Shown: positions 1 through 6,129 of the stretch, piece after piece
Numbering within the stretch: position 1 is the first letter of the stretch
Layout of the letters: every line of letters starts with the position of its first letter
From: JAHJTW01 sp964545545
GTDB lineage: Bacteria; Krumholzibacteriota; Krumholzibacteriia; LZORAL124-64-63
Direction of reading: 5' to 3'
Length of the DNA stretch: 6,640 nt
NCBI GenBank assembly: GCA_964545545.1
Contig: CAZJGK010000121.1
Span: 1 to 6,640 of the forward strand
Notes under the pieces: generated by a model
The model's input: only the letters and a program-made list of their open reading frames with translations
Databases searched by the model: none
What the model was told of the DNA's origin: nothing
Translations under genes and position numbers: made by a program

Positions 1-1305
1 ATGTTTTTGCCCCACCCCGAGTGCGCGGTAGCCCTTGGCGGCGAAGGCGTCCACCACCTGCTGGGCCCGCTTGCTCTCCTGCTCGGTAAGGCCCGCCAGT
101 TCCATGATGACCTGAGGCGCCCCTTTGGTCACCTGGAACACCTTCCCCCGGCCATCGTCAATGGTGCCTTCGGTCCGCTTGCTCACGGGATCGAAGGGAA
201 CAAAGGCCGTTTGTCGGTAAGACTTGAGAACATCCCGGTCCGGGAGTCCAGCCAGGACCGCTTCATCGATGGCGTCCGGATCCTCGGCATGGGAAGCCAG
301 CGCAGCCGCGACCAGCAGCGCCTGCTCGTCATCGGCGTGGAACACCTCCACCTTGCCCAGGGTCAACTTGTTCTGGGTCAAGGTGCCTGTCTTGTCCGAA
401 CACAGGATATCCATGCTCGCCATCTCTTCGATGGACTCCAAGCGGGTGACAATGGCTTTTTTGCGCGAAAGGGCCAAAGCCCCCACGGCCATGGTCATGG
501 ACAGCACCGCGGGCATGGCCACCGGAATGGACGCCACCGTGAGGATCAGGGCGAACTGCACCAGGTCGAGCCAGGGGGCATGCCGGTACAATTGGACCAG
601 GACCAGGATGGCAACCAGCACCAGGCTGACAAAGATGAGATAGTCCCCGATGGTCAGCACGGCCTTCTGAAAATGGGAAACCTTCTTGGCCTGCTCCACC
701 AGGCTGGCGGTCTTGCCGAAACGGGTATTTCGACCGGTGTTCGTGACCTCAGCCAGGACCTCGCCCTGTTTGGCGATGGTGCTGGAAAATATTTCCTCCC
801 CGGCCCTTTTGGTGACCGGCATTGATTCCCCGGTCAGCGCCGATTGATCGACACTGAGGTAATCCCCTTCGATCAATTTGGCATCGGCCGGCACGACGTC
901 CCCCAGCCGGATTTTGATGACATCCCCCGGAACCAGGCCGACGGCATCCACGACCACCCATGCCCCGTCGCGCAACACACGCGCTTTCTGCGCCAGTTGC
1001 TTTTTCAGGGCTGCCACCGCGTTGCCCGCAGTGTATTCCTGCCAAAAACCCAAACCGGCATTGAAGAACAACAGGACCAGGATAATAATGAAATCGGCCC
1101 AATGCTGAACCACGCCGGAAAGAACGGCCGCAACCTCGATCATCCAGGGAATCGGTCCCCAGAAATAGCCGAGCAGGCGCCCGACCAGGGAGACTTTTCT
1201 TTCGACCAGGGCATTGGGGCCATACTGCTGCAGCCGCTTTGCGGCTTCAGCGGAGCTCAGTCCTGTTGAGGGGGCCGTGGAAGTAGTCGCTGATTTAGGT
1301 TCCAT
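1..1305 (-). CDS. P3A-type P-type ATPase (plasma-membrane H+-ATPase-like), N-terminal 435 residues, runs off left edge
   Basis: This is a cation pump of the inner membrane, most like the proton-exporting P3A ATPases of plants, fungi and some bacteria. Seen in order: an N-terminal cation-ATPase segment (about residues 16-40, LSSAEAAKRLQQYGPNAL), helices M1/M2 (about 50-85) with the family-typical PWMIEVAAVLS and NAGLGFWQEYTAGNA, and an actuator domain with the TGES dephosphorylation loop (158-161). Helices M3/M4 follow, with SIPVAMP (259-265), then the phosphorylation site CSDKTGTLTQNK (aspartate 304), and the nucleotide-domain motifs PFDPVSKRTE (370-379) and KGAP (394-397). DPVSKRTE and the short N-terminus favour P3A over heavy-metal or Ca2+ pumps. 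M5-M10, including the M6 residues that would test proton specificity, lie outside the window. The start at 1305 is preceded by AGAGGT five bases upstream (1311-1316). The hydrolase gene ends 29 bases upstream, so the two are probably co-transcribed. Confidence 0.93.
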   Translation of the reverse strand, partial: MEPKSATTSTAPSTGLSSAEAAKRLQQYGPNALVERKVSLVGRLLGYFWGPIPWMIEVAAVLSGVVQHWADFIIILVLLFFNAGLGFWQEYTAGNAVAALKKQLAQKARVLRDGAWVVVDAVGLVPGDVIKIRLGDVVPADAKLIEGDYLSVDQSALTGESMPVTKRAGEEIFSSTIAKQGEVLAEVTNTGRNTRFGKTASLVEQAKKVSHFQKAVLTIGDYLIFVSLVLVAILVLVQLYRHAPWLDLVQFALILTVASIPVAMPAVLSMTMAVGALALSRKKAIVTRLESIEEMASMDILCSDKTGTLTQNKLTLGKVEVFHADDEQALLVAAALASHAEDPDAIDEAVLAGLPDRDVLKSYRQTAFVPFDPVSKRTEGTIDDGRGKVFQVTKGAPQVIMELAGLTEQESKRAQQVVDAFAAKGYRALGVGQKH

Positions 1306-1334
1306 GATCAACCTCTGTCTCAATCATGATAGGG

Positions 1335-2147
1335 TCAATAGAAGCCTTCCAGGAACTCCCGGACCACTTCGTTGAACACGTCGGGCCACTCCAGGTTCGG
1401 CAGATGTCCGGCTCCCGGCATGACCACCATTTCGGAATCGGGAATCGCGCCGGCCATCAATTCGGCCTCCTTGACGGGGATCAACTGATCGTCGTGTCCG
1501 TGGATGACCAGGGTCGGCAAATCGATCTTGGGCAGATCGGGAGTGGAATCGGGCCGGTCGCGCATGGCCGCCAAAGCGCCCACCACACCGTCGACAGACG
1601 ACGTGAGCATCATGTCCCGCACGAAGGTGACCAGTTCGGGATCGGCGTCATAACTGGCCGGCGCCAGCAGCTTGGGGAGCATGCCGTCTGCGACCGCCTT
1701 GACCCCTTCGGCCGTGACCGTGGCGGCGGTCTTGTCCCGACCGGCCTTGGCTTCGGCGGAATCCGCTCCGGCTTTGGTCGAGGCCAGGATGAGTCCCCCC
1801 ACCCGCTCGGGGTAGCGGCGACAGAATTCGAAGGCGATGTAGCCACCCATGGACAGACCGGCCACCACGACGGGACCGTCCATGCCCAGATGATCGAGCA
1901 GACGCGCGCAATCGGAGGCGTACGTCTCCACGCTCGCCGGCGGCAGCGTGGACTCGGACAGGCCGAAGCCGCGCAGGTCCGGGGCGATCACCCGCGCGAT
2001 GTCCGCCAGGCCGTCGATCTGGAAGTCCCACAGGGAACTGCTGAGCGGAAAGCCGTGGATCAGAAGCACCGGCACCCGATCACAACTGTCCTCGAAGGCC
2101 ATCAGGTAATCCTCGGGATGGCGGTTCGTTTTGGCGTCGGGGGTCAT
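1335..2147 (-). CDS. alpha/beta hydrolase (enol-lactonase/esterase-like), 270 residues
   Basis: This is a soluble serine hydrolase of the alpha/beta fold with no signal peptide or membrane helix visible. Numbering from the start chosen here: the oxyanion-hole loop is HGFP (32-35), followed by the strand APDLRGFGLSE and the nucleophile elbow GLSMGG (serine 99). The acid is in IHGHDDQLIP (aspartate 220) and the catalytic histidine is in GAGHLP (248). The length is normal for the family that includes 3-oxoadipate enol-lactonases, arylesterases and peptidase-S33-like enzymes, but nothing here fixes the substrate. The reading frame opens further upstream at 2195. I chose the ATG at 2147 because AAGGAGA (2153-2159) lies five bases before it and the extra 16 residues do not resemble the family. 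It is followed 29 bases downstream by the P-type ATPase gene, in the same direction, suggesting an operon with an unclear metabolic link. Confidence 0.92.
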   Translation of the reverse strand: MTPDAKTNRHPEDYLMAFEDSCDRVPVLLIHGFPLSSSLWDFQIDGLADIARVIAPDLRGFGLSESTLPPASVETYASDCARLLDHLGMDGPVVVAGLSMGGYIAFEFCRRYPERVGGLILASTKAGADSAEAKAGRDKTAATVTAEGVKAVADGMLPKLLAPASYDADPELVTFVRDMMLTSSVDGVVGALAAMRDRPDSTPDLPKIDLPTLVIHGHDDQLIPVKEAELMAGAIPDSEMVVMPGAGHLPNLEWPDVFNEVVREFLEGFY

Positions 2148-2185
2148 GCGGGTCTCCTTGATAGGGGCCAGGTCCACGGCGGTAC

Positions 2186-2191
2186 AAGATA
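2186..2191 (-). promoter_or_regulatory. possible extended -10 element for the hydrolase-ATPase operon
   Basis: On the minus strand, TGGTATCTT contains a -10-like hexamer TATCTT with an upstream TG one base away, the extended -10 arrangement. It would place transcription start around 2178, giving a leader of about 30 bases before the hydrolase ATG at 2147. That agrees with the chosen start rather than the upstream ATG at 2195. No convincing -35 hexamer is seen at the expected distance, so this remains a weak call. Confidence 0.3.
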
Positions 2192-2213
2192 CCACAAGGA
2201 TCCGGGTCCGGCA

Positions 2214-2405
2214 TCAGGGATTTCCTTCAGGGCACGCGCCCGGCAGCAACTCGTCGTAGATCGCGATGGCCTTCGCAGGATCGCCCCTGGCGCTGGCGAC
2301 CGTCGCCGTGTTCAGCATCGTGCGCATCACCGTTGGGTGGTCCTCGCCCATGTTCCTGGCGCGGATGTCCTTCACGCGCTCCAGGTTGGCCAGGCAATCC
2401 GGCGA
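2214..2405 (-). pseudogene. remnant of a tetratricopeptide-repeat protein (C-terminal ~63 codons)
   Basis: The minus-strand frame ending at the TGA at 2214-2216 reads as a kinesin-light-chain-like TPR unit. Seen: LERVKDIRARNMGEDHPTV, then RTMLNTATVASARGD and PAKAIAIYDELL, the usual pattern of a GEDHP turn, a helix with spaced small residues, and a second helix with A-I-Y. No ATG or Shine-Dalgarno sequence precedes it. Upstream the frame runs without a break into the region antisense to the peptidase gene, where the TPR similarity stops at about 2405. I infer a broken 3' end of a larger TPR protein, perhaps a kinase or regulator with a C-terminal TPR array. A chance similarity of about 60 codons is less likely but possible. 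The fragment lies between the divergent hydrolase and peptidase genes and overlaps their shared control region. Confidence 0.5.
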
Positions 2406-2510
2406 GGATTGACCGCGACAACACGGCCGCGCTCGCTTAAACTCCCCGCACGCTTCATTTTCGGACCTGCGGCTCCCCCGCGGCCGCGACACCCACTTCT
2501 GGAGGCCGCC

Positions 2511-5204
2511 ATGCGTTCCGTTTTGCTTTCCTTGCTGCTTGTTGCCGCCGCCACTACGGCCGGCGCCGCCCCCCTCGCGGTCGAGACCTTGACCCTGCCC
2601 AACGGGATGACGGTGATCCTGCACCAGGATCACACCCAACCCATGGTGACCATCGACACCTGGTTCCATGTGGGGTCCAAGGACGAGGCCCCCGGCCGCT
2701 CCGGATTCGCCCACCTGTTCGAACACCTGATGTTCATGGGCACCGACCGCGTCCCCGGCAACCAGTTCGACATGCTGATGGAAAGCGGCGGCGGAGCCAA
2801 CAACGCCTCGACGAGCACCGACCGCACCAACTTCTACAGCTGGGGGCCGCGGTCGCTGCTGCCGACCCTGCTGTGGCTCGACGCCGATCGCCTTGATGGC
2901 CTGGGCAAGGCCATGACCAAGGAAAAGCTCGATCTGCAGCGCAACGTGGTGCGCAACGAGCGCCGCCAGAGCGTGGACAACCAGCCCTACGGCATCGCCG
3001 AGCTGATCATTCCCGATGCCCTGTACCCGGCGGGCCATCCTTACCACCACTCGGTCATCGGCAGCCATGAGGACCTGGAAGCCGCCACCCTCCAGGATGT
3101 CGTGGACTTCTTCGATACCTACTACGTCCCCGGCAACGCCACCCTGGTCGTGGCCGGCGACTTCGACCGCGACCAGGCCCTGGACCTGGTGCGGCAAACC
3201 TTCGGCGCCGTGCCCGCCCGCCCCTTGCCCGAGCACCTGACGGCAGCCCCGGTGGTTCTGGACCAAGAGGTGCGCCGCTTGACCACCGACCGCGTGCGCT
3301 ATCCCCGCCTCTATCTGATCTGGACTTCCCCGGCCGCGTACCAGGATGGGGATGCGGACATGGATGTCATCGGTTCCCTGCTCGCCGACCGCACCACCGG
3401 GCGTCTGATCGATCGATTGGTGCTCCAGGACAAGCTGGCCCAGCGCGTCGATGTCTACCAAGCCAGCCGACAACTCGGTTCCGAATTCCACATCGAGGCC
3501 ACGGCGGCCGAGGGCGCCGATCTCGAGCGGATCAAGGATGTCATCCTGGAGGAAATCGTCCGGCTGCAGACCGACGGCCCCACCGAGGCCGAGTTGGCCC
3601 GGGTCCGGGCCGCCACCGAGTCCGGTTTCCTGCGCCAGAAGGAAAGCCTGCGGCGGCGCGCCGATATGCTGAACGCCTACCGTGAGGCCTATGGCGAGGC
3701 CGACAGCTTCGACCGTGACCTCGCCCGTCGCCTGGCCCCCACGGCGGCCTCGGTCATGAAATGGAGCCGCGCGGTCCTCGGCGAAGGCCGCCTGGACCTG
3801 CGCATCCTGCCCGAAGGCGCCACGGTGGCCGAAGCGAGCCTCGATGAGCGGCCCGCCGACCTGCCCGACCGCCCGGCATCGCCGGCCGTGCCGGAAGTTT
3901 TGAAATTGAAGAACGGCCAGCCCCTCTACGTGGTCAGCCTTCCCGGCAGCGGGCTGTTCAGCGGCTCGGCGATCATCACCGGAGGAGAGACCCTGGTGCC
4001 GCAGGACAAGGCCGGGCTGGCCTCCCTGTGCGCCACCCTGGTGACCAAGGGGGCCGGCGCCCGTGACGCCTCCGCATTCGCCGATGCGGTGGCCACCCTG
4101 GGCGGCCGCATCCAGGCTGCCGCCGGAATAGGTGATGTGACCCTGCAGGTCTCGGGCCTGACCTCGCGGCTGGAGCCGACCTTGGCCCTCTGGGCCGACG
4201 CCCTGATCCGCCCCACCCTGGGCGCCGAGGATTTTGCCCGGGAAAAGGACCTGGCTTTGGGCGCGATCCGTTCCCGCACCGAAAATCCCAACCAGGTGGC
4301 CCGGGCCGTCACCGGCATCGCCTTGTTCGGACACGATGACCCGCGAGGCCGTCCGGGCGATGGCTATCTCGACACGGTGGAATCCCTGGGCCTGGAAGAT
4401 GTGACGGCCTGGACTCCCCATCTGTTCCATCCTGCGCAAGCCGCCTTCGTCTTCGTCGGGGATTTTTCTCCCCAGGAAATCAAGGCGGCACTTGACGACA
4501 TGCTGGGCAGCTGGAAAGGCAAGGGTTCGGCGGCGATCACCCAGCTTGCGCCCGTGATCGAGCCCCACCCCGGCCTGCTGCTGGTCGACCGCCCCGGCGC
4601 CCCGCAAACGGTGATCAGCATCGCCCGGCCGATCAGCGCCCCCGATGCGATAGGCCGCGTAACCCGCGATTGCTTGAACACCCTGTTCGGAGGGTCGTTC
4701 ACCAGCCGTCTGATGCAGAACATCAGGGAAAAACACGGCTATTCCTACGGCGCCCGGTCCCGGTTCATCCAGGAAGGCGGGCAGTGGCTGCTGGGTGCGG
4801 GATCTTCCGTGCAGACCAAGGTCACAGGGCCTGCCTTGACCGAATTCCGCAACGAGTTCACCGGCCTGAACCAGGGTAACGTGACGCCCGAGGAACTGGA
4901 AAAAGCCGTCCGCACGGTCGGGTTCGACCTCGAAACCGCCGGCGCCACCACCCGGCAGATGGCCCAGCTGGTCGCGGGCTTTGTCCGTGACGGCCGGCCC
5001 GCCACAGCCCTCAAGGAGGACCTGGCCGCGCTCCCGTCCGTGGACCTGGCCGGCATCAATGCCCTGGCCAAGTCCGGACCCTATGATTGGGACAAGCTGC
5101 TGGTCGTTCTGGTCGGCGACCAGGAAACGGTTTTGCCACAATTGAAGGAAGCCGGTTTCCCCGACCCCGTGATCGTGGATGAGGAAGGCCGGACCTTGCC
5201 GTGA
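2511..5204 (+). CDS. secreted M16-family zinc metallopeptidase (insulinase/pitrilysin-like), two halves in one chain, 897 residues
   Basis: This is a zinc peptidase expected in the periplasm or exported, where M16 enzymes degrade peptides and small unfolded proteins in a closed chamber. Residues 1-20 form a signal peptide (MRSVLLSLLLVAAA..., likely cleavage after AGAA). The first half has the inverted zinc motif HLFEH (68-72: His68 and His72 ligands, Glu71 catalytic). The third ligand is probably Glu150 in VVRNERR, 78 residues after His72, the spacing normal for the family. The second half begins near 462 (EVLKLKNGQPLYVV) and has no HxxEH. It keeps the M16 C-domain signature FGGSFTSRLMQNIREKHGYS with Arg739 and Tyr744, which normally bind substrate. 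The length fits the fused two-half proteins found in many proteobacteria. The start is set by GGAGG (2501-2505) five bases before the ATG, and the longer open frame upstream is antisense to the hydrolase. A TTGACC at 2409-2414 could be a -35, but no well-spaced -10 follows. Confidence 0.96.
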   Translation: MRSVLLSLLLVAAATTAGAAPLAVETLTLPNGMTVILHQDHTQPMVTIDTWFHVGSKDEAPGRSGFAHLFEHLMFMGTDRVPGNQFDMLMESGGGANNASTSTDRTNFYSWGPRSLLPTLLWLDADRLDGLGKAMTKEKLDLQRNVVRNERRQSVDNQPYGIAELIIPDALYPAGHPYHHSVIGSHEDLEAATLQDVVDFFDTYYVPGNATLVVAGDFDRDQALDLVRQTFGAVPARPLPEHLTAAPVVLDQEVRRLTTDRVRYPRLYLIWTSPAAYQDGDADMDVIGSLLADRTTGRLIDRLVLQDKLAQRVDVYQASRQLGSEFHIEATAAEGADLERIKDVILEEIVRLQTDGPTEAELARVRAATESGFLRQKESLRRRADMLNAYREAYGEADSFDRDLARRLAPTAASVMKWSRAVLGEGRLDLRILPEGATVAEASLDERPADLPDRPASPAVPEVLKLKNGQPLYVVSLPGSGLFSGSAIITGGETLVPQDKAGLASLCATLVTKGAGARDASAFADAVATLGGRIQAAAGIGDVTLQVSGLTSRLEPTLALWADALIRPTLGAEDFAREKDLALGAIRSRTENPNQVARAVTGIALFGHDDPRGRPGDGYLDTVESLGLEDVTAWTPHLFHPAQAAFVFVGDFSPQEIKAALDDMLGSWKGKGSAAITQLAPVIEPHPGLLLVDRPGAPQTVISIARPISAPDAIGRVTRDCLNTLFGGSFTSRLMQNIREKHGYSYGARSRFIQEGGQWLLGAGSSVQTKVTGPALTEFRNEFTGLNQGNVTPEELEKAVRTVGFDLETAGATTRQMAQLVAGFVRDGRPATALKEDLAALPSVDLAGINALAKSGPYDWDKLLVVLVGDQETVLPQLKEAGFPDPVIVDEEGRTLP

Positions 5205-5241
5205 TTACCTGATTTTTCCCAGCAGGAATGAAGATACAGGC

Positions 5242-5271
5242 TCGGCGCCGTTTACCCGGGAGCGGCGCCGA
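5242..5271. terminator. GC-rich hairpin between convergent genes, possible bidirectional terminator
   Basis: TCGGCGCCG (5242-5250) and CGGCGCCGA (5263-5271) form a perfect nine-base stem around a 12-base loop that itself contains CCCGGG. It lies 37 bases after the peptidase stop and 34 bases beyond the stop of the convergent CDGSH gene, where a shared terminator is expected. Neither side has a clear T-run directly after the stem, so it is not a textbook intrinsic terminator. Confidence 0.45.
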
Positions 5272-5305
5272 CGGTGCTCCATGGGGCGCCAACCGAATTT
5301 TCCCG

Positions 5306-5545
5306 CTAAGCCAGGCTGGTATGGGTCCCGTCACAATAAGGCAAGTTCTTGCTTTGTTTGCACATGCAAAGGGCGCAGGTCTTGGCCTCGGCTAGCTCAA
5401 ACACCAATGGCTTGAAGGACGTATCGGAGTGATTGCCGTTGCAGAAGGGTTGGTCGGTGGAGTGGCCACAGGTGCAAAAGGCGTGCTTGCCGGCCGGTAC
5501 CTCGATGACGACGGGTTTTTTCCCGGCGATTTTGGCTTTTTCCAT
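5306..5545 (-). CDS. tandem CDGSH iron-sulfur domain protein, 79 residues
   Basis: This is a small soluble protein expected to bind two [2Fe-2S] clusters, each through three cysteines and one histidine, like mitoNEET/CISD proteins and their bacterial relatives. Such proteins are linked to electron transfer and iron or redox balance. Both motifs fit C-x-C-x2-S/T-x3-P-x-C-x-G-x-H exactly. Motif 1 is C24, C26, S29, P33, C35, H39 and reads CNGNH in place of CDGSH. Motif 2 is C60, C62, S65, P69, C71, H75 and reads CDGTH. All eight ligands are present. An extra cysteine (57) precedes motif 2. The N-terminus (MEKAKIAGKKPVVIEVPAGK) has no signal peptide or membrane anchor, unlike eukaryotic mitoNEET. 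AAGGAG lies six bases before the ATG. It is convergent with the peptidase gene and appears monocistronic. Its substrate and partner are unknown. Confidence 0.93.
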   Translation of the reverse strand: MEKAKIAGKKPVVIEVPAGKHAFCTCGHSTDQPFCNGNHSDTSFKPLVFELAEAKTCALCMCKQSKNLPYCDGTHTSLA

Positions 5546-5571
5546 GTCTGACTCCTTGGCGTGGGTAAAGG

Positions 5572-5585
5572 GCCGATTGATCGGC
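5572..5585. repeat. short inverted repeat upstream of the CDGSH gene
   Basis: GCCGAT-TG-ATCGGC is a perfect six-base inverted repeat with a two-base spacer, 26 bases upstream of the CDGSH start codon. The position would suit an operator overlapping the promoter or leader, but such a short repeat can easily arise by chance in GC-rich DNA. No promoter with good hexamers and spacing was found next to it. Confidence 0.25.
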
Positions 5586-5678
5586 GGTCTTGAATCACGG
5601 ACAAGGTAAACGAAAAGGATGCCGCGGCAATCGGAGCGATCAACACCGCGCCATTGCCGGTCCAGACAGGCGCAACCC

Positions 5679-5780
5679 CTACTTCACCACCACGCTGACC
5701 AGCTTGCCGGGCACGTAGATGGTCTTGACGATCTTCCTGCCCTCGGTCCAACGCGGGAACACTGGACGATCCGCCGGTGA
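5679..5780 (-). pseudogene. leuS: C-terminal remnant of leucyl-tRNA synthetase (~33 codons)
   Basis: The frame ending at the TAG at 5679-5681 finishes RWTEGRKIVKTIYVPGKLVS followed by VVVK and stop. The pattern K-x-I-x-VPGKLV-x-VV at the very C-terminus is characteristic of bacterial leucyl-tRNA synthetase, where this C-terminal domain helps hold the tRNA elbow. The stop sits where LeuRS normally ends. Resemblance begins near SPADRPV at about 5780. Upstream of that the frame is arginine- and serine-rich and unlike LeuRS, so all catalytic domains are missing. I infer a stranded gene end left by duplication or rearrangement, with the working leuS elsewhere. The family match is from memory of conserved residues, not a search. 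Confidence 0.6.
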
Positions 5781-5864
5781 CGACCGCCACCTCGATGATG
5801 AAGTCCTGAGCGGCAACCGGAAGCGGCGGCAAGCAGGATCGATCCGGGACCGGGATGCGGACAT
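5770..5864 (-). pseudogene. broken gene start: strong RBS plus frame-shifted signal-peptide-like sequence
   Basis: An ATG at 5862-5864 is preceded by AAGGAGA (5871-5877), as good a ribosome binding site as those of the intact genes. Read in its own frame, the ORF continues for 61 residues into the LeuRS tail but its first half is low-complexity (MSASRSRIDPACRRF). Read across frames it resembles an exported protein: ILLAAAS in one frame, then PLPVAAQDFIIEVAVVTGG in another, which looks like a signal peptide with cleavage near VAAQ. I infer a former secreted-protein gene whose 5' end has gained indels and whose remainder was lost. The alternative is that the 61-residue ORF is translated as it stands. 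Confidence 0.35.
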
Positions 5865-5891
5865 GATTCGTCTCCTTCCGTGGTGAAAATT

Positions 5892-5906
5892 CGTTCGATT
5901 CGAACG
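5892..5906. repeat. 15-base perfect palindrome, possible operator
   Basis: CGTTCGA-T-TCGAACG is a perfect seven-base inverted repeat around a single base. It lies 27 bases upstream of the start codon at 5864 and 14 bases upstream of its Shine-Dalgarno sequence, a place typical for repressor binding. It does not match the Bacillus-type LexA box (GAAC-N4-GTTC) in orientation or spacing, and I recognise no specific regulator for it. Confidence 0.35.
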
Positions 5907-6129
5907 GGGATCTCGGCGAAAGTTCAACCGCGAACCGGCGTGGCGATCCTCACTCGATCTGGACCTGGAAGTGCAGCGAAAAGGTAGGCGGGCCGGGTGG
6001 TAGCTGTAGCCCATTCGAAGTGTCGGACAAGGGCGGGCAAGTACAGAGGATATGGTTCAAGCGGATTGGAATTCCAACCGCATTGTCAACCTTCCCAGGC
6101 CCAGATCCCCGCTTTTTCTCCGCCGAATC
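5907..6129. other. non-coding stretch in the decayed region
   Basis: I see no supported gene here on either strand. Short open frames lack ribosome binding sites and recognisable content. The stretch contains the 6061-6081 palindrome and a minus-strand TTGACA at 6084-6089 with no -10 at a suitable distance. It probably consists of eroded intergenic or former mobile-element DNA. Confidence 0.5.
6061..6081. repeat. near-perfect palindrome with central TTGGAATTCCAA
   Basis: The 12-base perfect palindrome TTGGAATTCCAA (6066-6077) is flanked by GCGG (6061-6064) and CCGC (6078-6081), giving ten paired bases per arm with one unpaired A at 6065. There is no loop, so a protein-binding site is more natural than an RNA hairpin. 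A TTGACA -35-like hexamer (minus strand, 6084-6089) starts just beside it. Its role is unknown. It could be an operator of a lost gene or part of a mobile-element end. Confidence 0.4.

Noticed and set aside
1..825. 274-codon plus-strand open frame
   Set aside because: It is antisense to the P-type ATPase, whose motifs are unmistakable. It has no ribosome binding site or family resemblance.
2148..2195. Upstream start of the hydrolase at 2195
   Set aside because: It has no good Shine-Dalgarno sequence, its extra residues are unlike the family, and a possible -10 element overlaps it. The ATG at 2147 has AAGGAGA at ideal spacing.
1326..2510. N-terminal extension of the peptidase reading frame, giving 1292 residues in total
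   Set aside because: This part is antisense to the hydrolase gene. The signal peptide and GGAGG-spaced ATG at 2511 define the real start.
2406..5141. Long minus-strand open frame opposite the peptidase
   Set aside because: It is a shadow of GC-rich codon use, rich in Gly, Gln, His and Val with no recognisable domain. Only its last ~63 codons (2214-2405) look protein-like.
5892..5906. LexA (SOS) box
   Set aside because: The half-sites are in the opposite orientation to the Bacillus-type box and the spacing is wrong for the other known LexA motifs.
5905..6111. Distant inverted repeat CGGGGATCT / AGATCCCCG as mobile-element ends
   Set aside because: Nine-base matches about 190 bases apart are expected by chance many times in a window of this size, and no target duplication was seen.
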